Below, piece after piece: positions 27,178 through 35,687 of a stretch of DNA of 64,000 bases. A program made the position numbers and the translations under genes. The notes beneath the pieces are model-generated. The model was not told the DNA's origin, made no database searches, and saw only the letters and a program-made list of their open reading frames with translations. The stretch is taken from NCBI RefSeq assembly GCF_003386235.1, contig NZ_QRDZ01000003.1, positions 124,001 through 188,000 on the forward strand, in the 5' to 3' direction. This stretch comes from Cohnella phaseoli (GTDB taxonomy: Bacteria; Bacillota; Bacilli; Paenibacillales; Paenibacillaceae). Position 1 is the stretch's first letter. The number at the start of each line of letters is the position of its first letter.

Positions 27178-28284
27178 ATGGTGGTGACGAAGTTGGAGAA
27201 AGAAAACAAGCAGAAGAAAAATATAGAGCTAGAGCATCTCAACCCGTTTATTTACGATTTCTCGTTGGAGCAAATCCAGGAATGGATCAAGGAGCATGGG
27301 GAGCCCGCATTTCGGGCTGGGCAAGTCTTCGACTGGTTGTACGTAAAGAGAGTAAACTCTTTTGACGAAATGACGAATTTGCCGAAGCCGCTTAGAGATA
27401 AGCTGAACGCGAGCTTTCGATTCGTGACGCTGACGGAGATCGCCAAGTTCGAGTCCAAGGACGGCACGGTCAAGTTCCTGTTCGGACTGCAGGATAATCA
27501 TGCGATTGAAACGGTAATTATGCGGCATAACTATGGCAACAGCGTTTGCGTAACGACGCAGGTCGGCTGCCGAATCGGCTGCACGTTCTGCGCTTCGACG
27601 CTGGGCGGCCTGAAGCGGAGCCTGACTGCGGGAGAGATTATCGCTCAAGTCGTTAAGGCCCAGCAAATTCTCGATCCTCTGAACGAGAGGGTGTCGAGCA
27701 TCGTTATTATGGGGATCGGCGAACCGTTCGAAAATTACGACGCGACGATGAGCTTCCTGAGAACGATGATTCATCCGAAAGGGCTTAACATCGGAGCCAG
27801 ACATATTACGGTGTCAACGAGCGGCATCGTGCCGAACATGATTCGGTTCGCGGACGAGAATACGCAGATCAATCTGGCGATTTCCATCCATGCTCCGAAC
27901 GATGCGCTGCGTTCCAAGCTGATGCCGGTTAACCGCAGATATCCGTTCGCGGATGTTATCGATGCCTGCAAATATTATATTGAGAAAACAGGCCGAAGAA
28001 TTACGTTCGAATACGCGCTGATCGGCGGCATGAACGATCGGCCGGAGCATGCCGAGGAGCTCGGAGAAGTGCTGAAGGATATGCTGTGCCACGTCAACCT
28101 GATTCCCGTCAACTACGTGCCGGAACGAAACTATGTCAGAACGCCGAGAGACGATATTTTCGAGTTTCAGCGAGTGCTGCAGAAGAACAACGTAAACGTA
28201 ACGATCCGCAGGGAGCAGGGCCACGATATTGCGGCGGCGTGCGGTCAACTGCGGGCGAAGCATATGGAAACGACGACGGGGTGA
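27178..28284 (+). CDS. rlmN: 23S rRNA/tRNA adenine-C2 methyltransferase RlmN
   Basis: A radical-SAM enzyme of up to 368 residues that methylates A2503 of 23S rRNA and A37 of some tRNAs. The CX3CX2C cluster is in [11 protein letters not shown] near residue 130. GEPFENYD and STSGIVPNM are family segments. The C-terminal catalytic cysteine region is [14 protein letters not shown]. The initiation codon is uncertain: the ATG at 27178 has no clear ribosome-binding site, and an in-frame TTG at 27193 has GGTGGTGA upstream. prpC starts seven bases after the stop. Confidence 0.95.
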   Translation: MVVTKLEKENKQKKNIELEHLNPFIYDFSLEQIQEWIKEHGEPAFRAGQVFDWLYVKRVNSFDEMTNLPKPLRDKLNASFRFVTLTEIAKFESKDGTVKFLFGLQDNHAIETVIMRHNYGNSVCVTTQVGCRIGCTFCASTLGGLKRSLTAGEIIAQVVKAQQILDPLNERVSSIVIMGIGEPFENYDATMSFLRTMIHPKGLNIGARHITVSTSGIVPNMIRFADENTQINLAISIHAPNDALRSKLMPVNRRYPFADVIDACKYYIEKTGRRITFEYALIGGMNDRPEHAEELGEVLKDMLCHVNLIPVNYVPERNYVRTPRDDIFEFQRVLQKNNVNVTIRREQGHDIAAACGQLRAKHMETTTG

Positions 28285-28291
28285 TGCGGGA

Positions 28292-29059
28292 ATGTTAACG
28301 GTATTGCGAAGCCATGTCGGCAAAGTCCGGCAAGTCAATGAAGACCAGGCCTGGAGCGGCGCGCTTGCGGACGGATGGACCGCGGCGATCGTCGCCGACG
28401 GAATGGGCGGCCATCGCGCGGGCGACGTGGCCAGCTCGCTCGCCGTGGACAGCCTTGTGCAGTCGCTGCAGGCGTGGGGACATACGGCGTCGGCCGCCGA
28501 CGCCGCAACTAAACTTAGCGGGATTGTAAAGCAGGCCAACAAGGTCGTGTTCGACACAGCTTCGCTCAACGATCGATATCACAACATGGGTACGACCGTC
28601 GTCATGGCGCTCATTCGGGAAGATGCCGCTTTGCTCGGACATATCGGCGACAGCCGCGCTTATCGTCTGCGCGGCGGCCAGCTTGAATTGCTGACGGAAG
28701 ACCATACGCTGGTCAACGAGTTGACCAAATCCGGTCAACTGACTCCGCAGGAGGCCGCTCACCATCCGCGCCGCAACGTGCTGACGAGAGCGCTTGGCAC
28801 AGACCGGGAGGTAGATGCGGACGTACAGCTGATCGACTGGCAGAACGGAGATGTTATGCTGCTCTGCAGCGACGGCTTGAGCGGACTGGTGGAGGATTCA
28901 GAGGTACAGGCCGCGCTGGAGCGTCCGGGAACGGGTTTGGAGCAGCGGGCCGATGAATTGATCGAGTTGGCCTTGGCGGCAGGCGGAGACGATAATATTA
29001 CGGTTGTGCTTGTCGCGGACGACGGACGGGCATATGCGGCGGGAGGAGATACGGCATGA
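28292..29059 (+). CDS. prpC: PP2C-type protein phosphatase PrpC
   Basis: A 255-residue Mn/Mg-dependent Ser/Thr phosphatase that reverses PrkC phosphorylation. PP2C motifs are visible: GKVRQVNEDQAW, VADGMGGHRAGDVAS (about 36-50), GHIGDSRAYRLR and LLCSDGLSG. The last metal motif is GGDDNITVVL. The ATG at 28292 is preceded by GGGGTGA; the frame upstream of it belongs to the rlmN end. The stop overlaps the prkC ATG (ATGA), giving coupled phosphatase-kinase expression. Confidence 0.95.
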   Translation: MLTVLRSHVGKVRQVNEDQAWSGALADGWTAAIVADGMGGHRAGDVASSLAVDSLVQSLQAWGHTASAADAATKLSGIVKQANKVVFDTASLNDRYHNMGTTVVMALIREDAALLGHIGDSRAYRLRGGQLELLTEDHTLVNELTKSGQLTPQEAAHHPRRNVLTRALGTDREVDADVQLIDWQNGDVMLLCSDGLSGLVEDSEVQAALERPGTGLEQRADELIELALAAGGDDNITVVLVADDGRAYAAGGDTA

Positions 29060-31143
29060 TCGGACATACGCTAGGCGGCCGTTACGAGCTACTGGCTCGA
29101 GTCGGCGGCGGCGGGATGGCTCTCGTCTATAAAGCCCGCGATCTGCTGCTCAACCGCTTCGTGGCGGTCAAGGTGCTGCGACAGCAATTTACCCACGACG
29201 ACGATTTCGTGAAGAGATTCCGGCGCGAGGCGCAAGCTGCCGCATCGCTGTCCCATCCGAACATCGTCAGCATTTACGATGTCGGACAAGTCGACGATAC
29301 GCATTATATCGTGATGGAGTTCATCGACGGAGCCAATCTGAACGAAATTATTCGCGAGAGGGCTCCCCTGCAAGCGGACGAGGCGGTTAGAATCGCCATG
29401 CAAATTTGCGACGCTTTGGAGCATGCCCATCATAATCAAATCATTCATCGCGATATTAAACCTCACAATATCCTGATCGGCAACAACGGGCGCGTCAAGG
29501 TGACGGACTTCGGCATCGCCAGAGCCGTTACTTCCTCGACGATTACGCAGACGGGGTCCGTTATCGGCTCCGTGCACTATTTCTCCCCGGAGCATGCCAA
29601 AGGCGTTGCGACCGGGGAGAAGTCGGACCTTTACTCGCTGGGCATCGTGCTGTACCAGATGATGACCGGAAGACTTCCGTTTTTGGGCGAAAGTCCGATC
29701 AGCGTCGCGCTGAAGCATTTGCAGGAACCGTTCGAGCAGCCGCGCCTGGTAAACCCGCACATTCCGCAAAGCGTGGAAAACATTATTTTGCGGGCGATGC
29801 GCAAAAATCCTCAGGAACGCTACAATTCCGCCAAAGAAATGCAGCGGGATCTGGAGACGTGTCTGCAGCCGCAGCGACTGAATGAGCCGGCGCGGATGTA
29901 CGAGAGCGACGACGAGGACGAGCAGGACAAGACGAAGGTCGTCCCGGCGATCCGGTCGGACATGCGCAATACGATCGAAGCTCCGGCGGTCAAACCCTCC
30001 GAGGAGCGCTGGAACGATGACGATACGGGCGAGCGCAAGCGCAAATGGGTGCTGCCGACCGTTCTGGGCGTCATCGCTGTTGTGCTGATCGGCGTGCTGA
30101 TCTGGGCGGTCTCTCTGCTCAAGGATGTCACCAACGAAGACGTCCCGGTTCCGAACGTCATAGGCGACGAAGAGCAGAAGGCGATCGAGAAATTGACAGA
30201 GGCCGGGTTCCAGATCGTGGATCCGACGATTTATAAGGAAGTCGAGGACGAGAAGGATGACGGGCTCGTCATCGATCAGTCGAAGAAGGATATCGTAGCC
30301 AAGGAGGGCTCTCCGATCCAGCTCACGGTAGGCAAGGCGAAGGAGCTTCCGCCGATGCCGGCGCTTACCGGACTGCAGTACGATGCGGCGGTTACGCAGC
30401 TTCAGGCGATGGGCGTTAATCCGAACAATATTATTCCAAGCGAAAAGTATAACGAGAGCGAGCCTGGCACTGTACTCGACCAGATTCCTCCGGCCGAAGC
30501 CAAGTTCGATCCGACCTCGGCAATGACGAAGATTACGCTGGTCATTAGCAAAGGCGAGGAATCGTTCCCGATGCTTGAATTGATCGGTAAAACCGAAGCC
30601 GAGGCCAAAGCGATGATTGAACGGCAGGACTTGGTGCTGCAGGAAGTCTTCCGCGAACCCAGCTACAGCACGCCGAAGGGTGAAGTATTTAAGCAGTTCC
30701 CTGCCAATAAGGACGAAATGGTGACTCCGAAAACCAAAGTTCAGATCTGGGTGAGCAGCGGATATCCGGCGGACGCTTTGGAGAAGCGGCTTTCTGTAAC
30801 CGTGTCTCCTGCTGTGGAAGGGCAGCCGAGCGACATCAAGATTATGTATTCCGACGCAACCGGAGACAATATCGAGAATGTGTCGAAGCGGATCAGCTCG
30901 ACGACTTCGTTCCCGGTTAAGCTGATTTTGTCTCCGGATAAGACAGGGCTGATCACGATTATGCGCGACGGCGTATTTTTGAAATCCGAGCCGGTCTATT
31001 ACGACGATAGAGATATTCCGGCATCCGTAACGCCGGAGGAGCCCGGTTCGGGAAGCTCGGACCCGAGCGAATCGCCGGTAGAGACTACCGGAGAAGACGC
31101 CACGGACAATCCGGAGGAAGGGGAAGGCGGCGTCTCGCCATAA
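29056..31143 (+). CDS. prkC: PASTA-domain Ser/Thr kinase PrkC
   Basis: A 695-residue membrane kinase. The cytoplasmic kinase domain (1-270) has GGGGMALVYKARD, the HRDIKPHNI catalytic loop near 131 and TDFGIA near 152. An acidic juxtamembrane stretch leads to a single membrane helix at about 331-353. Three PASTA repeats follow (about 360-560; for example VPNVIGDEEQKAIEKL) and a C-terminal extracellular domain of about 130 residues ending in an acidic Pro/Ser/Glu tail. PASTA kinases sense muropeptides and lipid II and trigger spore germination in B. subtilis. Confidence 0.95.
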   Translation: MIGHTLGGRYELLARVGGGGMALVYKARDLLLNRFVAVKVLRQQFTHDDDFVKRFRREAQAAASLSHPNIVSIYDVGQVDDTHYIVMEFIDGANLNEIIRERAPLQADEAVRIAMQICDALEHAHHNQIIHRDIKPHNILIGNNGRVKVTDFGIARAVTSSTITQTGSVIGSVHYFSPEHAKGVATGEKSDLYSLGIVLYQMMTGRLPFLGESPISVALKHLQEPFEQPRLVNPHIPQSVENIILRAMRKNPQERYNSAKEMQRDLETCLQPQRLNEPARMYESDDEDEQDKTKVVPAIRSDMRNTIEAPAVKPSEERWNDDDTGERKRKWVLPTVLGVIAVVLIGVLIWAVSLLKDVTNEDVPVPNVIGDEEQKAIEKLTEAGFQIVDPTIYKEVEDEKDDGLVIDQSKKDIVAKEGSPIQLTVGKAKELPPMPALTGLQYDAAVTQLQAMGVNPNNIIPSEKYNESEPGTVLDQIPPAEAKFDPTSAMTKITLVISKGEESFPMLELIGKTEAEAKAMIERQDLVLQEVFREPSYSTPKGEVFKQFPANKDEMVTPKTKVQIWVSSGYPADALEKRLSVTVSPAVEGQPSDIKIMYSDATGDNIENVSKRISSTTSFPVKLILSPDKTGLITIMRDGVFLKSEPVYYDDRDIPASVTPEEPGSGSSDPSESPVETTGEDATDNPEEGEGGVSP

Positions 31144-31192
31144 GGCGAGGCTCGACTTCTCCTTCCGGAACTCGCAAAGGAGCTGTGACTGA

Positions 31193-32098
31193 GTGCCTGA
31201 AGGCATTATCGTTAAAGCATTAAGCGGCTATTATTACGTCCAGGACGAGAACGGCGGAGAACCGGTGCAGTGTCGCGGTCGGGGCATCTTCAAGAAGCGG
31301 GGCGAGTCTCCGCTCGTTGGGGATCGCGTCGCATACAGCGAGACGGACAACGGGGAAGGAACGGTCGAAGCGATTCATTCGCGCTCCTCGCAGCTTGTAA
31401 GGCCGCCGGTCGCCAACGCCGATCTGGCCGTGCTCGTCTTTTCCGTAGTCAGACCGGAGCTGAACCTGGGTCTGCTCGACAAGTTTCTCGTGCATATCGA
31501 GCATGTCGGCCTCGACGCGCTGATCGTCTTCACGAAGCTGGACCGGATTCCGGACGGGGAGGAGGGCGAGCGGATTCTTCGCGATGTGGCGGAGGCTGAA
31601 GCGCTGTACTCCTCGATCGGTTATCAGGTGTTGAAGACGAGCGCTCATCGGGGCGAAGGCCTTGACGAACTGAGAGCGGCCTTGGCCGGACATATCAACG
31701 TGCTTGCGGGTCAATCCGGCGTCGGCAAGTCGTCGCTCGTCAACGCGCTAGTTCCGGGGCTTCGGCTTGAGACGAACGAGATTAGCGACAAGCTGGGGCG
31801 CGGCAAGCATACGACGCGGCATGTGGAGCTGATTTTGCTTGCAGGAGGCGGTTATATGGCCGATACTCCCGGCTTCAGCCAATTGGATTTCAACGAGCTC
31901 GGCATCGACGAGATCGGAACCTGCTTCCGTGAGTTTGCAGAAAGGTCGTCCTCCTGCAAATTCCGGGGCTGCACGCATACGCACGAGCCGCAATGCGCGG
32001 TGCTGGAGGCGAAGGAACAGGGCTTGATCGCAGTTAGCCGATACGACAATTACGTCGCTTTTATGACGGAGTGGAAAGAAAACAAGCGGAGGTACTGA
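31193..32098 (+). CDS. rsgA: Ribosome small subunit-dependent GTPase RsgA
   Basis: A 301-residue circularly permuted GTPase for late 30S assembly. An N-terminal OB fold precedes the G4 motif FTKLD, the P-loop GQSGVGKSSLVNAL (about 173-186) and the DTPGFS G3 motif. The C-terminal zinc module has CKFRGCTHTHEPQC. The start is GTG at 31193. rpe follows after one base, as in B. subtilis (cpgA-rpe). In B. subtilis the protein is a PrkC substrate, which fits the clustering. Confidence 0.95.
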   Translation: MPEGIIVKALSGYYYVQDENGGEPVQCRGRGIFKKRGESPLVGDRVAYSETDNGEGTVEAIHSRSSQLVRPPVANADLAVLVFSVVRPELNLGLLDKFLVHIEHVGLDALIVFTKLDRIPDGEEGERILRDVAEAEALYSSIGYQVLKTSAHRGEGLDELRAALAGHINVLAGQSGVGKSSLVNALVPGLRLETNEISDKLGRGKHTTRHVELILLAGGGYMADTPGFSQLDFNELGIDEIGTCFREFAERSSSCKFRGCTHTHEPQCAVLEAKEQGLIAVSRYDNYVAFMTEWKENKRRY

Positions 32099-32099
32099 C

Positions 32100-32744
32100 A
32101 TGACGATTATCGCGCCGTCCATTCTCGCTTCGGATTTCTCCAAGCTAGGCGACGAAATTCGCAGCATTGAAGCTGCCGGAGCGGATTGGGTACATATTGA
32201 CATTATGGATGGACATTTCGTGCCGAACTTGACGTTCGGACCGCCGATTGTGGAGATGATTCGACCGGTCACGAAAATGTTTTTCGACGTGCATTTGATG
32301 GTGGAAAACCCGCAATCGCTATTTCCCGCATTGGCCAAAGCCGGCGCGGAGCGAGTAACGGTGCATCCCGAAGCCTGCGTTCATCTGCACCGCACTTTGA
32401 CGGAGGCGAAGGAGCTGGGCATGAAGGCGGGGGTCGCCTTAAATCCGCACACGCCATTATCGGTGCTGGAATATATGCTTGACGAGATCGATCTCATTCT
32501 TATTATGACCATCAATCCCGGATTCGGGGGGCAAAGCTTCCTGCCTGCCATGCTGCCTAAGCTGCGCGATCTGCGCGCTATGCTTGAACGCCATGGCAAA
32601 AGCGATATTTACGTTCAGGTGGACGGAGGCATCAATGCCGACACCGCGAAGCTTGTCAAGGAAGCCGGAGCGAATTCTCTGGTGGCGGGCACGTATATAT
32701 TCGGACATCCGGACCGGGCGGCGGCGATCGCTTCTCTGCGCTGA
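32100..32744 (+). CDS. rpe: Ribulose-phosphate 3-epimerase
   Basis: A 214-residue TIM-barrel enzyme interconverting ribulose-5-P and xylulose-5-P. Diagnostic segments are IAPSILASDFSKLGDEI at the N-terminus, HIDIMDGHFVPNLTFGP (about 34-50) with the metal and catalytic aspartate, MTINPGFGGQSF and VDGGINADTA. It is directly coupled to rsgA. In B. subtilis thiN follows; here the next gene is spoVM and no thiN frame is present. Confidence 0.96.
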   Translation: MTIIAPSILASDFSKLGDEIRSIEAAGADWVHIDIMDGHFVPNLTFGPPIVEMIRPVTKMFFDVHLMVENPQSLFPALAKAGAERVTVHPEACVHLHRTLTEAKELGMKAGVALNPHTPLSVLEYMLDEIDLILIMTINPGFGGQSFLPAMLPKLRDLRAMLERHGKSDIYVQVDGGINADTAKLVKEAGANSLVAGTYIFGHPDRAAAIASLR

Positions 32745-32776
32745 CATTTGTCTGGAATAGGACAAAGCTTCCTCCG

Positions 32777-32784
32777 CATACATT
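32777..32784 (+). promoter_or_regulatory. Possible sigma-E -10 element for spoVM
   Basis: CATACATT at 32777-32784 matches the sigma-E -10 consensus and lies 71 bp before spoVM, a known mother-cell gene. A matching -35 is weak, so this is a suggestion only. Confidence 0.3.
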
Positions 32785-32854
32785 GGAATCAGTAGCGCGC
32801 TTCGGCGAGAACAGAAGCTTGCGAGGGTTCAGCCTGCGGAGGAGGGATGGGACG

Positions 32855-32935
32855 ATGAAGTTTTACACCATCAAGCTGCCGAAATTTTTAGGTGGCTTCG
32901 TCAAAGCGATTCTCAATACTTTTCACAAAAATTGA
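32855..32935 (+). CDS. spoVM: Stage V sporulation protein SpoVM
   Basis: A 26-residue peptide starting MKFYTIKLPKFLGG and ending NTFHKN. It is the SpoVM amphipathic helix that recognises the convex forespore membrane and anchors the SpoIVA coat base. Residues 1-14 match the B. subtilis protein exactly as I recall it. Pro9, important for curvature sensing, is present. GGAGGAGGG lies before the ATG. Its place between rpe and rpmB is the conserved one. Being under 60 codons, it is easily missed. Confidence 0.96.
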   Translation: MKFYTIKLPKFLGGFVKAILNTFHKN

Positions 32936-32966
32936 CGCCTTGTAGTAGGCAAGCATAAAAAAAAGA

Positions 32967-32996
32967 AAACCGTCAGACGAATCTGACGGTTTTTTT
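32967..32996. terminator. Bidirectional terminator between spoVM and rpmB
   Basis: AAACCGTCAGA (32967-32977) pairs perfectly with TCTGACGGTTT (32982-32992) around a four-base loop. Flanking A- and T-runs serve both strands. Confidence 0.9.
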
Positions 32997-33019
32997 CCTC
33001 ATGGCTGAATCAGTCTGAC

Positions 33020-33208
33020 TTACACGCGGGTTACCGCTCCGGACTTCAGAGCTTTGGCGCTAACGAATACGCGCTTAGGCTTGCCGTTCACCAGAATACG
33101 CACTTTTTGCACGTTAACCCCCCACGTACGGCGGGAAGTGTTGTTCGCGTGAGACTTGTGGTTGCCCGAACCTGGCTTTTTCCCTGTAATATAGCATTTA
33201 CGAGCCAT
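33020..33208 (-). CDS. rpmB: 50S ribosomal protein L28
   Basis: A 62-residue L28 starting [20 protein letters not shown]. The start is fixed by a strong AAGGAGGTG upstream on the reverse strand; the longer frame to 33235 crosses that site. The first zinc-ribbon cysteine is present (Cys5) but the paired cysteines of zinc-binding L28 forms are not, so this is the C-minus-like form. It is reverse-oriented between spoVM and yloU as in B. subtilis. Confidence 0.97.
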   Translation of the reverse strand: MARKCYITGKKPGSGNHKSHANNTSRRTWGVNVQKVRILVNGKPKRVFVSAKALKSGAVTRV

Positions 33209-33339
33209 TAAAATACACCTCCTTGCCACGTCCATACAAATACTTCACTATATTAGCATAGCGCGTATCCGGATGCAACGAGAAAAGCGCTTATTTCAAG
33301 CTTTTGCGGCGTAATCGCGAGAAATGGCAACAGAACGGC

Positions 33340-33368
33340 TTCATTCTCCCGTTTTTTTATAGTACAAT
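33340..33368 (+). promoter_or_regulatory. Possible promoter of asp23-fakA
   Basis: TACAAT at 33363-33368 with a weak TTCATT 17 bp upstream, about 40 bp before the Asp23-family gene. Confidence 0.35.
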
Positions 33369-33408
33369 GAGGTATAGTCCATAATAAGCCGTAAAGGAGT
33401 GAATTTCC

Positions 33409-33768
33409 ATGCCTCTGCAACTCGCATCGGAGAACGGAAAAATTGATGTGGCGGATCAAGTGATCGCCGTGGTCGCCGGTTCGGCGGCATTGGATTGTTA
33501 TGGACTGGTCGGCATGGCGTCCCGCAAAGGTTTGAAGGACGGGATCGCGGAGCTGCTCGGGCGGGAAAATCTGTCGCGCGGCGTGGAAGTGCGTCACGAA
33601 GGCGAGCAGGTTCACCTGGATTTGTACGTGATCGTTAGCTATGGAACGAAAATTTCCGAGGTCGCCCACAACATCCAGTCCAAAGTGAAATACGTACTGG
33701 AAGAAGTCGTTGGCCTGCGGGTCGATCAGGTGAACGTCAACGTTCAAGGAGTGCGAGTACTGAAGTAG
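33409..33768 (+). CDS. yloU: Asp23/Gls24 family protein YloU
   Basis: A 119-residue Asp23-family protein with the typical start LASENGKIDVADQVIAVVAG and later VDLYVIVSYG-like and VGLRVDQVNVNVQGV segments. Family members form envelope-associated assemblies and respond to alkaline or cell-wall stress, but the molecular role is unresolved. AAGGAGTG precedes the ATG. It lies directly before fakA, as in most Firmicutes, separated here by the short GTTCAAAAAGT hairpin element. Confidence 0.92.
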   Translation: MPLQLASENGKIDVADQVIAVVAGSAALDCYGLVGMASRKGLKDGIAELLGRENLSRGVEVRHEGEQVHLDLYVIVSYGTKISEVAHNIQSKVKYVLEEVVGLRVDQVNVNVQGVRVLK

Positions 33769-33784
33769 CTTATTTTTAAAGGGC

Positions 33785-33835
33785 GTTCAAAAAGTTCATC
33801 GCGTATTTCGGTCGCGAAAATCGAACTTTTTGAAC
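33785..33835. repeat. Minimal GTTCAAAAAGT inverted-repeat element (copy D, 51 bp)
   Basis: GTTCAAAAAGTTC (33785-33797) and GAACTTTTTGAAC (33823-33835) are perfect 13-bp inverted repeats around a 25-base interior. The ends match those of copies A-C, but the internal ~130 bp is absent. It may act as a hairpin or attenuator between yloU and fakA. Confidence 0.8.
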
Positions 33836-33861
33836 ACTCATTAGGGAAGGGGAATTCATCA

Positions 33862-35658
33862 TTGAGTAAGCGCTTCTTGAACGGAAGTGAATGGGCGGCC
33901 ATGATCTTGCTCGGTGCGGAGCGATTGTCCCGCAACGAGGAGCGCGTCAACGCCCTTAACGTATTTCCCGTGCCGGATGGCGATACGGGTACGAATATGA
34001 ATTTAACGATGTCGGCCGGAGTGGCCGAATTGAAAAATAAGCCGTCAGACGAAGCGGGCAAAGCTGCGGAAGTTTTGTCCAAAGGACTTCTGATGGGAGC
34101 GCGGGGCAATTCGGGCGTCATTCTGTCGCAATTGTTCCGCGGTTTTGCGCGCGCAATTTCGGGCCAACGCGAGCTTACGGCGCCTCTGTTCGCAAGCGCG
34201 TTGCAACAGGGAGTTGATACCGCTTACAAGGCGGTAGTCAAGCCGGTGGAAGGGACGATTCTTACGGTTGCGCGGGAAGCGGCCAAGCACGGCTTGTCCG
34301 TGGCAAGGAGAACGGCGGACTTGACCGAGCTTATGCGCGAGGTGCACGCCAAAGCGCTTGAGACGCTGGCGCGTACGCAGGACATGCTGCCGGTGCTGAA
34401 GCAGGTCGGCGTCGTCGATTCCGGCGGACAGGGACTTGTGTACATTTACGAGGGCTTTGTCGATTACTTAAGCGGCAGCGTACAGGACGGAGAAGCAACG
34501 GCAGCGAGTTCGCTCGGCATGCGTTCTGCTCCGGTCGTCCCCGCTGCGACCGCGCCGGAGCGCAGACCGATCTCTCCGGGATCGTCCGCGCAAGCGAAAA
34601 TTACGACCGAAAGCATCGCGTTCCCTTACGATATGGAGTTTTTTATTCAGCGCTTCACGACGTCGGCTCCATTTCCGGAACGTACGTTCCGACAGGCGCT
34701 TGAGCGGGACGGCGACTCGATTATTCTGATCGAGGACGACGATATCGTGAAGGTGCACGTTCATTCGCGGCGTCCGGGCGACGTGCTGAATCTGGCGCTT
34801 ACCTACGGCGCAATTACGCAGATTCACATTTTAAACATGCAGGAGCAGCATCGCGAGCTGCTGGCCCAGAAGCATGACGAGCCGGCCGCTTCCTCGCAGG
34901 AGACGCCGAAGGTCGACTACGCGCTTCCGGGCGTCGTGGATTTGCCTGCCGTCACTGCTTCTCCGGAGAGCGAGCCGAATCCGGACGTCTACGAATTGGC
35001 TTCTTACGGAGTTGTAGCAGTCAGCGTCGGCGACGGCAACGCAGAGCTGTTCCGCAGTCTCGGCGTCGACATCGTGCTGTCCGGCGGCCAAAGCATGAAC
35101 CCGAGCACGGAAGATTTGCTCGGCGCCATCGCTTCGTTGTCTGCACACCACATCATCGTGCTGCCGAACAATCCGAACATTGTGATGGCGGCCAGGCAGG
35201 CGGCCGAGCTGGCGGAGCGTCCGGTAACCGTGCTTCCGACGCGCACGCTGCCGCAAGGCATGGCGGCGATGCTGGCGTTCCAGGAGAGCGAGCCGGAGCA
35301 GACGAACATCGATCGAATGACGAAGGCGTTCGAGCGCGTCGTTACCGGATCGGTCACGAAGGCGGTCAGAGATACCGAGATGGACGGCGTGCAAGTTAAA
35401 GAAGGCCATTACATCGGGATTCAGGACAAGAAGATCGTCGTATCGAACGAAAGCTTGCTTGAGGCGGTCAAGGGGCTGCTTGGCGCTTTGCTGGAGACGG
35501 GCGAGGAGATTCTGACCGTGCTGACCGGGGAGGGGGCCGACGCCGAGCAGACCGAGGAGCTTGGCCGCTGGCTCGGCGAGACGTATCCGAATGCAGAGGT
35601 TGAGATTCATGAAGGCGGCCAGCCGCTGTACCCGTATCTGTTGGCGGTCGAACCGTAA
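33862..35658 (+). CDS. fakA: Fatty acid kinase catalytic subunit FakA (YloV, DAK2 domain)
   Basis: A 598-residue kinase phosphorylating fatty acids bound to FakB (DegV) proteins. The N-terminal DhaL/DAK2 ATP-binding domain (1-200) has NVFPVPDGDTGTNMNLTM with its metal-binding aspartates and MGARGNSGVILSQLF. A middle domain and a C-terminal FakA/DegV-like domain (about 370-598) follow, with VLPNNPNIVMAARQAAE. The TTG start has AAGGGGAA upstream. The next gene is a degV, the likely FakB partner. Confidence 0.93.
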   Translation: MSKRFLNGSEWAAMILLGAERLSRNEERVNALNVFPVPDGDTGTNMNLTMSAGVAELKNKPSDEAGKAAEVLSKGLLMGARGNSGVILSQLFRGFARAISGQRELTAPLFASALQQGVDTAYKAVVKPVEGTILTVAREAAKHGLSVARRTADLTELMREVHAKALETLARTQDMLPVLKQVGVVDSGGQGLVYIYEGFVDYLSGSVQDGEATAASSLGMRSAPVVPAATAPERRPISPGSSAQAKITTESIAFPYDMEFFIQRFTTSAPFPERTFRQALERDGDSIILIEDDDIVKVHVHSRRPGDVLNLALTYGAITQIHILNMQEQHRELLAQKHDEPAASSQETPKVDYALPGVVDLPAVTASPESEPNPDVYELASYGVVAVSVGDGNAELFRSLGVDIVLSGGQSMNPSTEDLLGAIASLSAHHIIVLPNNPNIVMAARQAAELAERPVTVLPTRTLPQGMAAMLAFQESEPEQTNIDRMTKAFERVVTGSVTKAVRDTEMDGVQVKEGHYIGIQDKKIVVSNESLLEAVKGLLGALLETGEEILTVLTGEGADAEQTEELGRWLGETYPNAEVEIHEGGQPLYPYLLAVEP

Positions 35659-35687
35659 AATTCATGTAGGGTTGGAGGAGACGAGCT

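Noticed and set aside
29089..31206. Reverse-strand 705-codon frame opposite prkC
   Set aside because: Shadow of the PASTA kinase gene. The Arg/His-rich product has no recognisable domain.
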